A stretch of 64,000 nucleotides of DNA from NCBI GenBank assembly GCA_023229465.1, contig JALNZE010000017.1, positions 1-64,000 on the forward strand. Reading direction: 5' to 3'. This stretch comes from Chitinophagaceae bacterium. Lineage in GTDB: Bacteria > Bacteroidota > Bacteroidia > Chitinophagales > Chitinophagaceae. Position numbers and translations under genes: made by a program. Shown piece after piece: positions 35,333 to 44,399 of the stretch (within the stretch, counting starts at the first letter, position 1; each line of letters opens with the position of its first letter). The notes under the pieces were generated by a model, which saw only the letters and a program-made list of their open reading frames with translations, was not told the origin of the DNA and did no database searches.

Positions 35333-36593
35333 GCGCTTCTGTTTTTATCACTTTATAGCCTTTTAGTCCGAATGCCAATACTACTATAAAACAAAGTAAG
35401 GGAACTATATACCCATACTGGATATTGCCTGTTACATCGCTGATCTGCGCCATGATGGGAGGAAGGATTGCACCACCTACTATTGCCATTACGATAAGGC
35501 TGCTGCCATATTTTGCATCGCCACCCAGGTCACGGATACCTAAAGAGAAAATAGTGGGAAACATGACGGACATGAAAAAAGCTATGCTTATCACGGCGTA
35601 TATAGCAACCAATCCATGACTGAATATGGCGATAGCGCTGAGGATGATATTAAATAATGCGTACAGGGCAAGCAATTTGGCAGGTTCAATAAATTTCATA
35701 AAAAAGGTACCGGCAAAACGCCCGATCATAAATGCCATGCCACAACCCCAGCCAAGGTAATCAGCCGCTTTAATTTTATCTATCCCCGCTGCCGCTACCG
35801 CGTATAAAATAAAAAAACTAAACACGCAAACCTGGGCGCCTACATAAAAGAACTGTGCGATTATGGCCCATCGAAGATGACTGTGGCGAAATGCATGAAA
35901 AATATTTTTGTTCCCTGTATGATCCTCATCATCCCTGATCTCCGGTAATTTGATCAACGCAAACAAGAGGGCAATTACCAGGATAATTGTACCCAGAATC
36001 AGATAAGGTGTTTTTACGCTCGATGCTTCTGAAGCCAGCGCCACCTTTCTGGCAATAACTGACATTGCACTTAGTTCTTCATCCGAAAAGCCTTTGGTAA
36101 GAATAATCCTGGCCCCAATGATGGGGGCCAATGTTACGGCCAGGCCATTAAAAGACTGTGCAAAGTTTAAACGCTGCGTAGCCGTTGCGGGATCGCCGAG
36201 TAAGGATGCATAAGGGTTTGCCGCGGTTTCCAGGATGGTTAACCCACAGGCTATGATAAACAGTGCCAGTAAAAAGAAAAGATATTGTTGTGTATTGGCC
36301 GCGGGAATGAACAGAAAAGAACCTGTTGCAAATAATAATAACCCAGAAAGGATACCAGCCTTATACCCAAATTTTTTCATGAGGTACCCAGCCGGTAATG
36401 CCATTACAAAATAAGCTATGAATACGGCAGAGTCTACCAAAGAAGACTGGAGTGTTGTAAGGCTGAAAGATTTTTTCAGGTGCGGAATCAGGATAGGATC
36501 CAGGTTATGAACAAAACCCCACATAAAAAAAAGACTGGTAACCAGTATAAACGGGTACAAGAGTTCAGGTTTTAACTGTCTGGATGTTTTCAT
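35325..36593 (-). CDS. fucP: FucP-like L-fucose:proton symporter (MFS)
   Basis: A 422-residue major-facilitator permease of the FucP/glucose-galactose transporter family with 12 predicted helices. Signature segments: FFMWGFVHNLDPILIPHLKKSF in helix 1 (the Asp of HNLDP is the proton/sugar residue of FucP), ETAANPYASLLGDP and NFAQSFNGLA. First gene of the operon with the mutarotase and SDR. A perfect palindrome CATACTAT-ATG-ATAGTATG lies 30-48 bases upstream of the start and may bind the operon's regulator, which is not in the window. Confidence 0.88.
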   Translation of the reverse strand: MKTSRQLKPELLYPFILVTSLFFMWGFVHNLDPILIPHLKKSFSLTTLQSSLVDSAVFIAYFVMALPAGYLMKKFGYKAGILSGLLLFATGSFLFIPAANTQQYLFFLLALFIIACGLTILETAANPYASLLGDPATATQRLNFAQSFNGLAVTLAPIIGARIILTKGFSDEELSAMSVIARKVALASEASSVKTPYLILGTIILVIALLFALIKLPEIRDDEDHTGNKNIFHAFRHSHLRWAIIAQFFYVGAQVCVFSFFILYAVAAAGIDKIKAADYLGWGCGMAFMIGRFAGTFFMKFIEPAKLLALYALFNIILSAIAIFSHGLVAIYAVISIAFFMSVMFPTIFSLGIRDLGGDAKYGSSLIVMAIVGGAILPPIMAQISDVTGNIQYGYIVPLLCFIVVLAFGLKGYKVIKTEAHA

Positions 36594-36622
36594 AAGCAGC
36601 GGAATCGTTGGAACAGATTAGC

Positions 36623-36641
36623 CATACTATATGATAGTATG
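36623..36641. promoter_or_regulatory. Putative operator of the fucP operon
   Basis: CATACTAT-ATG-ATAGTATG is a perfect 8-bp inverted repeat with a 3-bp spacer, 30 bases upstream of the fucP start codon. Its size and position fit a GntR- or LacI-type sugar regulator. No regulator gene is nearby. Confidence 0.5.
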
Positions 36642-36686
36642 CCATTCCCTAAGATTCTTTGAAACTAATATTTTTCATGAATAAAA

Positions 36687-36854
36687 TCAAAAATGATCAA
36701 ACCTGGCATAGAATCCGCTAAAATTCCATCTGGAAACCCCCGGATAACCTGGATCGTACTGCCAGCCGCTTCTTTGCAGAACCCAGTATCCATAAGGGTT
36801 TGAACCATCTGTAGCCTTTATACTACCTCCCAATAACTTAATTACTATTACAGC
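36687..36854 (-). pseudogene. Orphan C-terminal fragment of an unidentified gene
   Basis: A 55-codon frame without a start, bounded upstream by TAG (36855-36857) and ending in TGA (36687-36689). It contains GGSIKATDGSNPYGYWVLQ, a GWQYDPGYPG segment and ends ARFDHF. The high content of Trp, Tyr, Phe, Gly and Pro and the absence of internal stops make it look like the end of an exported protein whose 5' part is lost. Family not recognised. Confidence 0.35.
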
Positions 36855-37082
36855 CTATTTGTATTTACTATCAGTACCCCTAAATTATCTCTATCATTTC
36901 TATCCTTTTTTCCCTACCGTTTTAGATTATTGTCCCTACTGCCAAACCGTTCAAAATGCTACTCATTTTACACGGTTTTGCTATCATTATTTCAATGTAG
37001 CTCTATTTCACAGGGGTATAGAATCTTTTCTCTTTGTACTGTCAAAAGGAATAAAATTCCAGACAACTGAAAAACGGATTTT

Positions 37083-38198
37083 ATGAAACTACTACTCATT
37101 ACCCCGGTAAAAAGAAACCTGCCACCAGTTGGCAAATTCATCCTTATCTGTATGGTTTCATTATTTCTTTTCGCTTGTCAAAAAGAAGTAGTTAATTCCG
37201 AAACAATAATAGCTGCCAGTGCAACCAACAGCGTTAAAAACTTCCAGGTTTCTGAATCAGGTGTAAAACTCTTACAGGGTAATGAAAACATGAGCGCCAT
37301 CTATTTACGTTGGGAAGCGGGTACTCCCAATACTTATGCAACTTTTACCATTGAAGCTGCTCTTTCCGGGGCAAATTTTTCCGATATCATTGAACTGGGA
37401 ACTACTGATCAGAAAAACATTACCCTTTCTGTTAAAGATTTTAACCATCAGATGTGCAGACTAATACCAACCGGCGCCACCGGAACTATTGAACTGAGAA
37501 TTAAAGCGGTTTTTGGTAAAGAAGTTCCGGCATATTCTAATGCGGTTGCTTTACGGGTTACTACTTACCAGCATTTTACCGAGTATAACAAGACTCAGAT
37601 TATGTATATACCCGGTAATTTTCAAAACTGGGATGTGGCAAGCGCTCCCAAGATTATTACCACTGAAAACAATGGTGAGTATGAAGGATATGTAAACTTC
37701 ACTAATACCTATGCACAGTTCTTACTGGTAAAATCTGAGAAATGGGATCCGGTTAAAACATACACTTATATAGGCGCCGGCAAATTCGGATTCGGAGGTA
37801 GTGTTTTCAGCATCTTTGGTGGCGCCGGTATTTATCTTATGAAAGCAAGTACCAATACCAATACCTGGAATTATACCAAAATCAACACATGGGGCATTAA
37901 TGGTACCGCTGTAGCTGCAAAAGGAACAACAGACCCTGAAATGAGTTATGATGCCGTTACCAAAACCTGGAACATCCAATTAGACCTGGTAAAAGGAGAT
38001 TTCAGGATCAGGGCCAACAATACAAATGCCATCAGTTATGGTAACACCGTAAAAGATGGTTGTTTAGTGCCGGATAGCAAAGGAGAAAATTTCATCATCG
38101 AAAAGCCAGGTCATTACAACATCACAATCAATCTGTCATTGGCAGGCAATTATACCTGCAATGTGATAAAAAATGTAAGTCCAACAGGTACCAATTAA
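37083..38198 (+). CDS. SusE/SusF-like outer-membrane lipoprotein
   Basis: A 371-residue lipoprotein (lipobox LFAC, Cys32, after a long charged N-terminus). The N-terminal third looks like a SusE-type Ig domain (AIYLRWEAGTPNTYATFTIE, then VKDFNHQM), and the rest contains two starch-binding-like repeats, each with a IPGNFQNWD- or MSYDAVTKTWN-type strand. SusE/SusF proteins bind glycan at the cell surface, but no SusC or SusD gene accompanies it here. A terminator follows at 38236. Confidence 0.75.
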   Translation: MKLLLITPVKRNLPPVGKFILICMVSLFLFACQKEVVNSETIIAASATNSVKNFQVSESGVKLLQGNENMSAIYLRWEAGTPNTYATFTIEAALSGANFSDIIELGTTDQKNITLSVKDFNHQMCRLIPTGATGTIELRIKAVFGKEVPAYSNAVALRVTTYQHFTEYNKTQIMYIPGNFQNWDVASAPKIITTENNGEYEGYVNFTNTYAQFLLVKSEKWDPVKTYTYIGAGKFGFGGSVFSIFGGAGIYLMKASTNTNTWNYTKINTWGINGTAVAAKGTTDPEMSYDAVTKTWNIQLDLVKGDFRIRANNTNAISYGNTVKDGCLVPDSKGENFIIEKPGHYNITINLSLAGNYTCNVIKNVSPTGTN

Positions 38199-38235
38199 GT
38201 AGACCGGGTACCATTTAACATCCAATACCAACGTA

Positions 38236-38265
38236 AAAGAGCCCTCCGGGGCTCTTTGGTTTTAA
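38236..38265 (+). terminator. Rho-independent terminator after the SusE-like gene
   Basis: AAAGAGCCC (38236-38244) and GGGGCTCTTT (38248-38257) form a strong 9-bp stem with a 3-base loop, followed by GGTTTT. The hairpin lies between two converging genes and may serve both. Confidence 0.75.
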
Positions 38266-38277
38266 ATAAAGGTAAGG

Positions 38278-40605
38278 CTACCGGAGAATGGTTACTGAAC
38301 CGCTGATAACAGCCCTTCCCCGTTTGGGCTGAATTACATAATAGTAAGTTCCAATGGGCAAAGGCGAACCATTAAAGGTTCCATCCCATGGTTTTGGAAA
38401 CCCCTGTGTTTGATACACTCTTTGACCGGACCTGGTAAATACCTGAACAACACAATCCGGGTAATCATCCAGGTATTTAACTATCCAGGTATCATTGATA
38501 TTATCGCCATTAGGAGAAAAAACATTGGGTACTTCAGGCGCCAATAAAACTTTTACAAAAACACTATCCATATTCGTGCAGGTATGCAGATCAGTTGCCC
38601 TGAAATAGTATATCATATCTTGTGTAGGGGTAACCCTTGGCGCCAGCGCCGTATCACTATCTAAAAAAGTGGACGGTGTCCACTTAAAACGGGAGGGATA
38701 CCCCGTGGCGCTTGCATTAAATGAGGCACCGGCCCCTTCCAAAACAAATAAATTTGTTCCGGCATTAACCAATGGAGCAGGCCAAACTGTAATCGTTCTG
38801 TATGCTGAATCTTTACAACCATTATCAGCCATATAAGCATACTGTATCGAATAAATACCTGCACCGGCTTGTACCGGATCGAAAATGCCATTTACACTAA
38901 TTGCCTTACCAGAAAAAGTAAATAACCCGCTAATATTCATATTTTCTAAAAGTGTTGCCGGTTTTATCTGAAAAGGAAATAGGTTATCGCAGGTAGCAGG
39001 GATACTGTCAAATACCAGTTTCGGGCTGGCTAATAACGCTATGGTTGTATCAAACTCCTTGAAACAACTAATCCCTGAATATGAAATATAACGGATCTGA
39101 ACAGGCTTGGTGCCAGGTTTTGCAAAAGCGCTGTATTTATTAGCGTATTTTTTACCGGCATACGGATGATCATCCACCAGTTTATCAGTAAGGTTATTGG
39201 CCCTATCCCAATAAATTTCAACCCTGGTAATGGCGCCAAAATCAACTGATGACTGGTCCTGCAGAAAAATAGAATCATTGCCACATAGCAAACCGATCTG
39301 AGGTAACACAAAATGAGCTTTGGGGATGGCTCCATTCACAGTAAATAATTTTGTAAGGCTATCCACACAACCTTGCTGTGAGGTAACGGTCAGTTGCACC
39401 TGGTAATTGGCTGCTTTACTGTAAATATGTGATGCATGCTGATTAGAAGCTATATTGGGATTGGCAAGCGTTGCATTAGCAATATCCCCAAATTTCCATA
39501 GGTATTGAAATGGGTAACTACCGGGATCTTTGGATTGAGAACCATTGGTAAACTGCGCGGTAGCATCATTTAAACAGATAGCCGGCGTAAGAAAACTGAT
39601 CGAAGGCCTGGGAAAAACAGTAACGGTAATACTGTCTTTCGAATAACAGCCAGGGTTATTGGCAAAAGCTGTTTGTACATAATATTTTGCTGTAATCAAA
39701 CTATCTGTGGTATTATCCACTGTTAAGAAAGGATTTGAACCGGTAGCATTACTTAATCCCTGTGATGGCGACCATGCATACGTATAATTTGCATTATTGG
39801 TGGTACCAATTTGTGTGGGGGCATTCGGGCAAAATGAAACAGGTGAGGAACTACTGTTTGCTACAGAGGGGGGCATGTCTGTATAGATGATTACATTTCT
39901 GATGGAGTGATTATCATTGCGTCCGCCGGTACTTGCGGTAAAACCCAGATACCCTGAAAAGTTAAACTGCTGGTTACCGGTAACTACCTGCTTATTATTG
40001 ATACTAACCGTTATGGTACCATTATCATATTCGATTTTCGCATGCGTATATAAAGAGGGACGTAAGGAGTCAAGATCGCCATTTACATTGAGTTTGGTTG
40101 GCTGACCTGCATTACATTCATCATAACCGGTGCCCCACCTGATTTCTACTTTTGGCATATCTTTCCTTACATCATTCTCGCAGTTATTATAGGTATCAAA
40201 ACAAACTTTCAATCCATTGGCTGTAGCAGGTATGCCCAATCCACCGCCGGTAATGAACCCAACAGGTGGCACATCTAAAAAACAAAAGGCGATCCCATCC
40301 GCGGATGTTCCATCATTCATTCTGAAATCAAATTCCGCCTTCCATTTACTGCAGATAGAAAGATTAATAGGTTGATTGAAAAAGACGGCGCCACTTTTAT
40401 TAGCGGATTTATCACAAAGAAGTATCTCACTGTTATCATTATACAGCAAATTCCTGATGGTTGCCGCTCCCTGAAAATTCCAACCGGCTGTATTAACAGG
40501 CGATCCATTTAATTGTGCAAAAACATAGGTCTGCGCGTTGGCGCTACTGTGAAAAAAAAGGATGCATATCAGTAGACGGATAGTAAGGGATACCGGATGG
40601 CGCAT
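38278..40605 (-). CDS. T9SS type B secreted protein with lectin and PKD domains
   Basis: I place the start at MRHPVSL (ATG at 40603-40605) because it gives a normal signal peptide ending SANAQ; an earlier in-frame ATG at 40695 would overlap the next gene. About 775 residues: an N-terminal L-type-lectin-like domain (residues about 40-250, including DGIAFCF and the two Cys-containing loops), PKD/Ig-type repeats (YLWKFGD and similar), and a C-terminal gliding-motility-associated domain (NVFSPNGDNINDTW, then GQRVYQTQ and WDGTFNG), the type B signal for type IX secretion. Likely a cell-surface adhesin. Confidence 0.85.
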   Translation of the reverse strand: MRHPVSLTIRLLICILFFHSSANAQTYVFAQLNGSPVNTAGWNFQGAATIRNLLYNDNSEILLCDKSANKSGAVFFNQPINLSICSKWKAEFDFRMNDGTSADGIAFCFLDVPPVGFITGGGLGIPATANGLKVCFDTYNNCENDVRKDMPKVEIRWGTGYDECNAGQPTKLNVNGDLDSLRPSLYTHAKIEYDNGTITVSINNKQVVTGNQQFNFSGYLGFTASTGGRNDNHSIRNVIIYTDMPPSVANSSSSPVSFCPNAPTQIGTTNNANYTYAWSPSQGLSNATGSNPFLTVDNTTDSLITAKYYVQTAFANNPGCYSKDSITVTVFPRPSISFLTPAICLNDATAQFTNGSQSKDPGSYPFQYLWKFGDIANATLANPNIASNQHASHIYSKAANYQVQLTVTSQQGCVDSLTKLFTVNGAIPKAHFVLPQIGLLCGNDSIFLQDQSSVDFGAITRVEIYWDRANNLTDKLVDDHPYAGKKYANKYSAFAKPGTKPVQIRYISYSGISCFKEFDTTIALLASPKLVFDSIPATCDNLFPFQIKPATLLENMNISGLFTFSGKAISVNGIFDPVQAGAGIYSIQYAYMADNGCKDSAYRTITVWPAPLVNAGTNLFVLEGAGASFNASATGYPSRFKWTPSTFLDSDTALAPRVTPTQDMIYYFRATDLHTCTNMDSVFVKVLLAPEVPNVFSPNGDNINDTWIVKYLDDYPDCVVQVFTRSGQRVYQTQGFPKPWDGTFNGSPLPIGTYYYVIQPKRGRAVISGSVTILR

Positions 40606-40642
40606 GATCAATACATTATTGAACCTGCCTGAAATTACCATA

Positions 40643-41998
40643 TTAATACGCATCTCCCAAAGAAAATACTGGTTTCTCATACATCCATTTACCACCGGTA
40701 AAATCCGGGAACTCCACTGTCTGGTTACCTAACGCTATTGATCTTTCACTCAATGGCGTAATGGCGCTCCAGGTGGCAGCATCATATACGTTCATGGGCG
40801 TTTCCGTTTTGCGTTTGATAGATTCAATAAATGCATGAATCACAAAAAAATCCATCCCCCCATGACCGGCGCCCTCCGTATCCTTACTCCAGCGTTGCCA
40901 AAGAGGATGGTCATACTTATCCAGCCACTCTTTGGCCGTATCCCATTGATGTGGTTTGGCTGATTTATCCTGAATATAGATACCCTTGTTCAGATCCATC
41001 CACAACCCTTCTGTACCCTGTACCCGAAACCCCAGTGAATACGGACGGGGCAGGTTGGTATCATGCTGTAATAGAACAGTTTCTCCATTGGCACACTGGA
41101 TATTGGTAGTGACCACATCACCCAGTTTGAAAATTACCTTCGCATTGGGATGATTTTCTCCACCCTGTTTCACGATATGATTGTGTAACCCCCTTGCTTT
41201 TGATGAAAAGGAACAGAGTGATAAAAAACGGTTACCCCTGTTTATATTGGCATAATGGGCAATCGGGCCAATGCCATGCGTTGGATACAGATCTCCGTTA
41301 CGATGTACGGAATGTTCCGTACGCCAACTGGCTTCTGAAAAACCTTTTGCCCCATATTCAACACCATGGCCGTTGGGGTTCACACCATCATTGAATTTTA
41401 CTTCGCGAAGGTCGTGCTGGTAGCCCCCCTGTAAGTGAATGATCTCGCCAAATAAACCCTGACGTACCATATTTAAAACCGCCATTACATCGCGGCGATA
41501 ACATACATTTTCGAGCATCATCACCTGTGCCTTGTGCTGCTCAGCAGCTTTCACAACATCCCAGTGATCTTCCAGTGTGGTACCAATCATTACTTCTGAT
41601 CCCACATATTCAACACCGGCTTCCAGAGATCCGATGATCATTAATTTATGCCATTCCCAGGGGGTGGCAATAATCACGCCATCTAATTGTATTTTTTCCA
41701 GCATCTGTTTCCAGGCAAACACATCACCCGTAAATATTTCAGGCATTTTTTTGCCACTTTTACGGATGATTTCTTTTGCCGAGGCCAGCATTCTTTCGCT
41801 GATATCGCAAATAGCTACTACTTCTACATCCTTTCTACGCAAAAGCAATTCCAGATGGTTCTGCCCGCGTAGTCCCACACCAATAATCCCGATTTTCACT
41901 TTCGTATCCGCCATTCCGGCAAATAAGTTGGCGGTGGGTACAACAGCAAACCCCGCTACCGCGATACCCGAGTTCTTAAGAAAATTTCTTCTTTGCAT
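40643..41998 (-). CDS. Gfo/Idh/MocA-family oxidoreductase, Tat-type leader
   Basis: Start chosen at MQRRNFLKN (ATG at 41996-41998), which gives a twin-arginine-like leader RRNFLKNSGIAVAG; the longer frame adds 17 unlikely residues. About 451 residues: N-terminal Rossmann fold (GIIGVGLRGQNH), EXXYVGSEVMIGTTLEDHW in place of the usual EKP motif, then the GFO/IDH C-terminal domain. Proteins of this type include periplasmic GH109 and 3-keto-glycoside-pathway dehydrogenases. Substrate unknown. Confidence 0.8.
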   Translation of the reverse strand: MQRRNFLKNSGIAVAGFAVVPTANLFAGMADTKVKIGIIGVGLRGQNHLELLLRRKDVEVVAICDISERMLASAKEIIRKSGKKMPEIFTGDVFAWKQMLEKIQLDGVIIATPWEWHKLMIIGSLEAGVEYVGSEVMIGTTLEDHWDVVKAAEQHKAQVMMLENVCYRRDVMAVLNMVRQGLFGEIIHLQGGYQHDLREVKFNDGVNPNGHGVEYGAKGFSEASWRTEHSVHRNGDLYPTHGIGPIAHYANINRGNRFLSLCSFSSKARGLHNHIVKQGGENHPNAKVIFKLGDVVTTNIQCANGETVLLQHDTNLPRPYSLGFRVQGTEGLWMDLNKGIYIQDKSAKPHQWDTAKEWLDKYDHPLWQRWSKDTEGAGHGGMDFFVIHAFIESIKRKTETPMNVYDAATWSAITPLSERSIALGNQTVEFPDFTGGKWMYEKPVFSLGDAY

Positions 41999-42171
41999 GT
42001 TTAATTTTTTGGTTGTCAGATGATACCACGGGATTACCCGATTAAACATTTAAGATAGCATAGAATTTTCAATAAAAAAAGAACGCCTGTTAATATACAC
42101 GAATGGCAGTTCACTAACCTGTTCCGGATTTGTGAAGATCATGTATGCCTGTTTTTATGAAGCTGCGGCTA

Positions 42172-42654
42172 TTATATAAAAAGCATATGAGCGCCAACAC
42201 CTGCTCCCTGTTTGTAAAAATCACCAACAGTAATTACACCATCCAGATCGGCATACATATCTTCTTTTGTATAATGAAACATTTCCATCGCCAATTTACA
42301 GGCCCATAACTTAACACCAGATGCTTTCATAATGTCTAAAAATTCCCGGACACCGGGCATATCTAATTTTTCCATTTCCCTTTTCATCATAGAAGTAGCC
42401 AATGCTTCCATACCAGGCAACCCACCAATCATGGTAGGCATATGCATTGCCGGGTTTCCAACAGTAGCCACGTGCAGGTGTTCCATTTTCTTGTCATGTA
42501 TGGCCTCTAACCCAAAAAAGGTAAAAAACATTTCGGCCTCAATGCCTTCCATTCTGGCGCCGTTAGCCAATACAAACGCTGCATATACATTTTCCAGGGA
42601 GGCCTTAGAAAGAATGATCATCATCTTTCTGATTTCGCCATTAAATTCGCTCAT
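42172..42654 (-). CDS. DsrE/DsrF-like sulfur-relay protein
   Basis: A 160-residue DsrE/DsrF/DrsH-like protein. One conserved-type cysteine, Cys119 in SGVKLWACKLAMEMF, is in the position used by DsrE-family persulfide carriers. Start KMMIILSKASLENVYAAFVLANGA is the family's N-terminal beta-alpha unit, and Met/Ile-rich loops follow. Third gene after SQR and TusE-like genes (24 bases from the latter), so it probably takes part in persulfide transfer. No dsrAB genes are present, so this is not a dissimilatory sulfite reductase locus. Confidence 0.85.
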   Translation of the reverse strand: MSEFNGEIRKMMIILSKASLENVYAAFVLANGARMEGIEAEMFFTFFGLEAIHDKKMEHLHVATVGNPAMHMPTMIGGLPGMEALATSMMKREMEKLDMPGVREFLDIMKASGVKLWACKLAMEMFHYTKEDMYADLDGVITVGDFYKQGAGVGAHMLFI

Positions 42655-42678
42655 GATTACTATTTTTATGATTGATTA

Positions 42679-42987
42679 TTAAATACAACTGGCGGGTTTA
42701 GGAACACCTGCAATTTTAGTAGCGGTTTTCAATGGTCCTGCCGGAAATAAAGCATAAAATTCTTTGATATCTACCACCCCGCTTTTACCTATTTTCCGGA
42801 TACTTAAAGGTGATTCCCTTTTATACTCGCCCTGTATATAATCAATCACCTCCCAGTGTCTTGTGGTAAGCACAATATTGTGTTCACCCGCTAATTCATC
42901 TCCTATTTCCTTATTCCATTGTGTAAAGTCTGTGAGGTATCCTTCCTCATTTACCAGGACATTCATTTGTGCGATCATCTTTTCCAT
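42679..42987 (-). CDS. TusE/DsrC-like sulfur carrier
   Basis: A 102-residue DsrC/TusE-family protein. The C-terminal arm ends PKPASCI with the penultimate cysteine (CysA, Cys101). The position 11 residues earlier, where true DsrC has CysB, is Thr (KTATKIAG), so it can accept a persulfide but not form the DsrC trisulfide or disulfide. WNKEIGDELA and TTRHWEVIDYI are family core segments. It lies between SQR-like (16 bases upstream) and DsrE-like genes. Confidence 0.9.
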   Translation of the reverse strand: MEKMIAQMNVLVNEEGYLTDFTQWNKEIGDELAGEHNIVLTTRHWEVIDYIQGEYKRESPLSIRKIGKSGVVDIKEFYALFPAGPLKTATKIAGVPKPASCI

Positions 42988-43003
42988 AAAATTGTTTTTT
43001 AGA

Positions 43004-44239
43004 TTAGTTAATTTTTTTTCCAGCCGTACTCATATTGGATGAAACAAACGGGATGGCAATACCTTTTAATAATACATTCCAGTAAATCCATCGGAAAGCC
43101 AATTTTCCCCAATGGTTCATCCTGCTTTCTTTTAATAATTGTAAGGGCCCTATACCTGCAAAAGGAAAGGTACCTTCTACTGGCTCGGTTGTGTAGTTGA
43201 AATCAATTAATAATGCTTTGCTGTTACCGGTTTCAATAAAACAGTTGGCATGCCCATCAAATGTGGCTGTCAGGGATTCATCATTCACAAAATGCAGAAT
43301 ATTTTCGGTCAGGATTTCCGCCTCAAAATGCGCTACTGATCCGGCTTTTGAAGCCGGTATATCGGTTGCATCCCCAATCACAAAAACGTTTGCATAATTT
43401 TTTGACCGGAGTGTTTCTTTATTGGTAGCAACATAGTTCAGATCATCGCCCAATCCGGACCTTTCCATCAGTTCATCTCCTTTATTGGTGGGCACCGTTA
43501 CTAACAGATCGAAGGGAATTTCTTTACCGCCATAGTCAACAATGGTTTTAGTTTCATTATTTACTTCCGCGATAGCAAAATCACTTTCAATGAATATATC
43601 TTTCTCGTGCAATAAATGCTCTAATGCCGCTGTTGATTTTGGCTTTGTAAAAGCGCCGCTTAATGGAGTTACATAAGTGATCTTAACTTTATCCCGCATT
43701 TTTTTATTCCTGAAAAAAGAATCGGCAAGAAATGCGAATTCCAGGGGGGCCACCGGACATTTAATCGGCATTTCAGTGATATGTACAACCAGGTTACCCC
43801 CCTCCCAGTTGCGAAGTTTATCGCGTAATGCCAGCGCCCCCTCATAGGTGTAAAAGTCAAATACTGACTGATACCATTCTTTTCCTTTCATCCCTTCTGT
43901 TTCTTCAGGGGCAATTTTTGCGCCGGTAGCTATAATAAGAAGGTCATAGGGCACTGTATCCCCGTCGGCCATTTGAATGAAGTTTTCACCGGCAACAATG
44001 CGATCAATTTTTTTGGTAATCAGATGTACATCAGACGGTACAAATTCTTTGATTGATTTTACAATATCCGCGGGCTGATAGATATCAAAGGGGAGGAATA
44101 AATAACCTGGCTGATAGTGATGTTCTGTTCTCTCATCAATTATATCAATCTCCCATTCTTTTCTGTTTAACTTATGATGTAAATGGTTTGCCATCGTTGT
44201 TCCGGCAGTACCCGCTCCTAGAATTACAAGACGTTTCAT
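43004..44239 (-). CDS. Sulfide:quinone oxidoreductase-like flavoprotein
   Basis: A 411-residue FAD enzyme of the SQR/FCSD type. FAD-binding GAGTAGTTMA starts at residue 8, the second dinucleotide motif and VFVIGDATDIP (about 285-295) are present. The redox cysteines are likely Cys161 (IKCPVAPLEF) and Cys333 (HANCFIETG), matching the two conserved SQR cysteines. The C-terminus is amphipathic and could dock to the membrane. It should oxidise sulfide or persulfide and pass electrons to quinone. First gene of the SQR-TusE-DsrE operon, with a Crp/Fnr-like site 65-80 bases upstream of the start. Confidence 0.85.
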   Translation of the reverse strand: MKRLVILGAGTAGTTMANHLHHKLNRKEWEIDIIDERTEHHYQPGYLFLPFDIYQPADIVKSIKEFVPSDVHLITKKIDRIVAGENFIQMADGDTVPYDLLIIATGAKIAPEETEGMKGKEWYQSVFDFYTYEGALALRDKLRNWEGGNLVVHITEMPIKCPVAPLEFAFLADSFFRNKKMRDKVKITYVTPLSGAFTKPKSTAALEHLLHEKDIFIESDFAIAEVNNETKTIVDYGGKEIPFDLLVTVPTNKGDELMERSGLGDDLNYVATNKETLRSKNYANVFVIGDATDIPASKAGSVAHFEAEILTENILHFVNDESLTATFDGHANCFIETGNSKALLIDFNYTTEPVEGTFPFAGIGPLQLLKESRMNHWGKLAFRWIYWNVLLKGIAIPFVSSNMSTAGKKIN

Positions 44240-44274
44240 GTGATAATTTTAATGGTACGTTCTTAATTACAGCA

Positions 44275-44319
44275 CAAAGTTCTACCCATTGAAACAACCC
44301 CTGTGTAACGTTGGTTACA
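44275..44319 (-). promoter_or_regulatory. Crp/Fnr-type promoter of the SQR operon
   Basis: TGTAACGTTGGTTACA (44304-44319) is a GTAAC-N4-GTTAC palindrome. On the minus strand, GAACTTTG (44282-44275) is a -7-like element whose final G is 36.5 bp from the palindrome centre, the same spacing as at the other two promoters of the module. Confidence 0.7.
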
Positions 44320-44399
44320 TTAAAATATGATTTATATCAGGAAATAAGAAAGATTCCGGCAATAACCGGAGTTCGAAATAAGTAGCTGCGGGGGCAGCA

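Larger units (their letters stand above)
36594..37082. other. Intergenic region, fucP operon / SusE-like gene
   Basis: 489 bases with the fucP operator candidate (36623-36641) and an orphan C-terminal gene fragment (36687-36854), both listed separately. The remaining part before 37083 is T-rich on the plus strand and shows no gene I can support. Confidence 0.45.

Noticed and set aside
36859..37086. A 75-codon plus-strand frame upstream of the SusE-like gene
   Set aside because: Low-complexity Tyr/Phe-rich translation of a T-rich leader; overlaps the SusE-like start and resembles nothing known.
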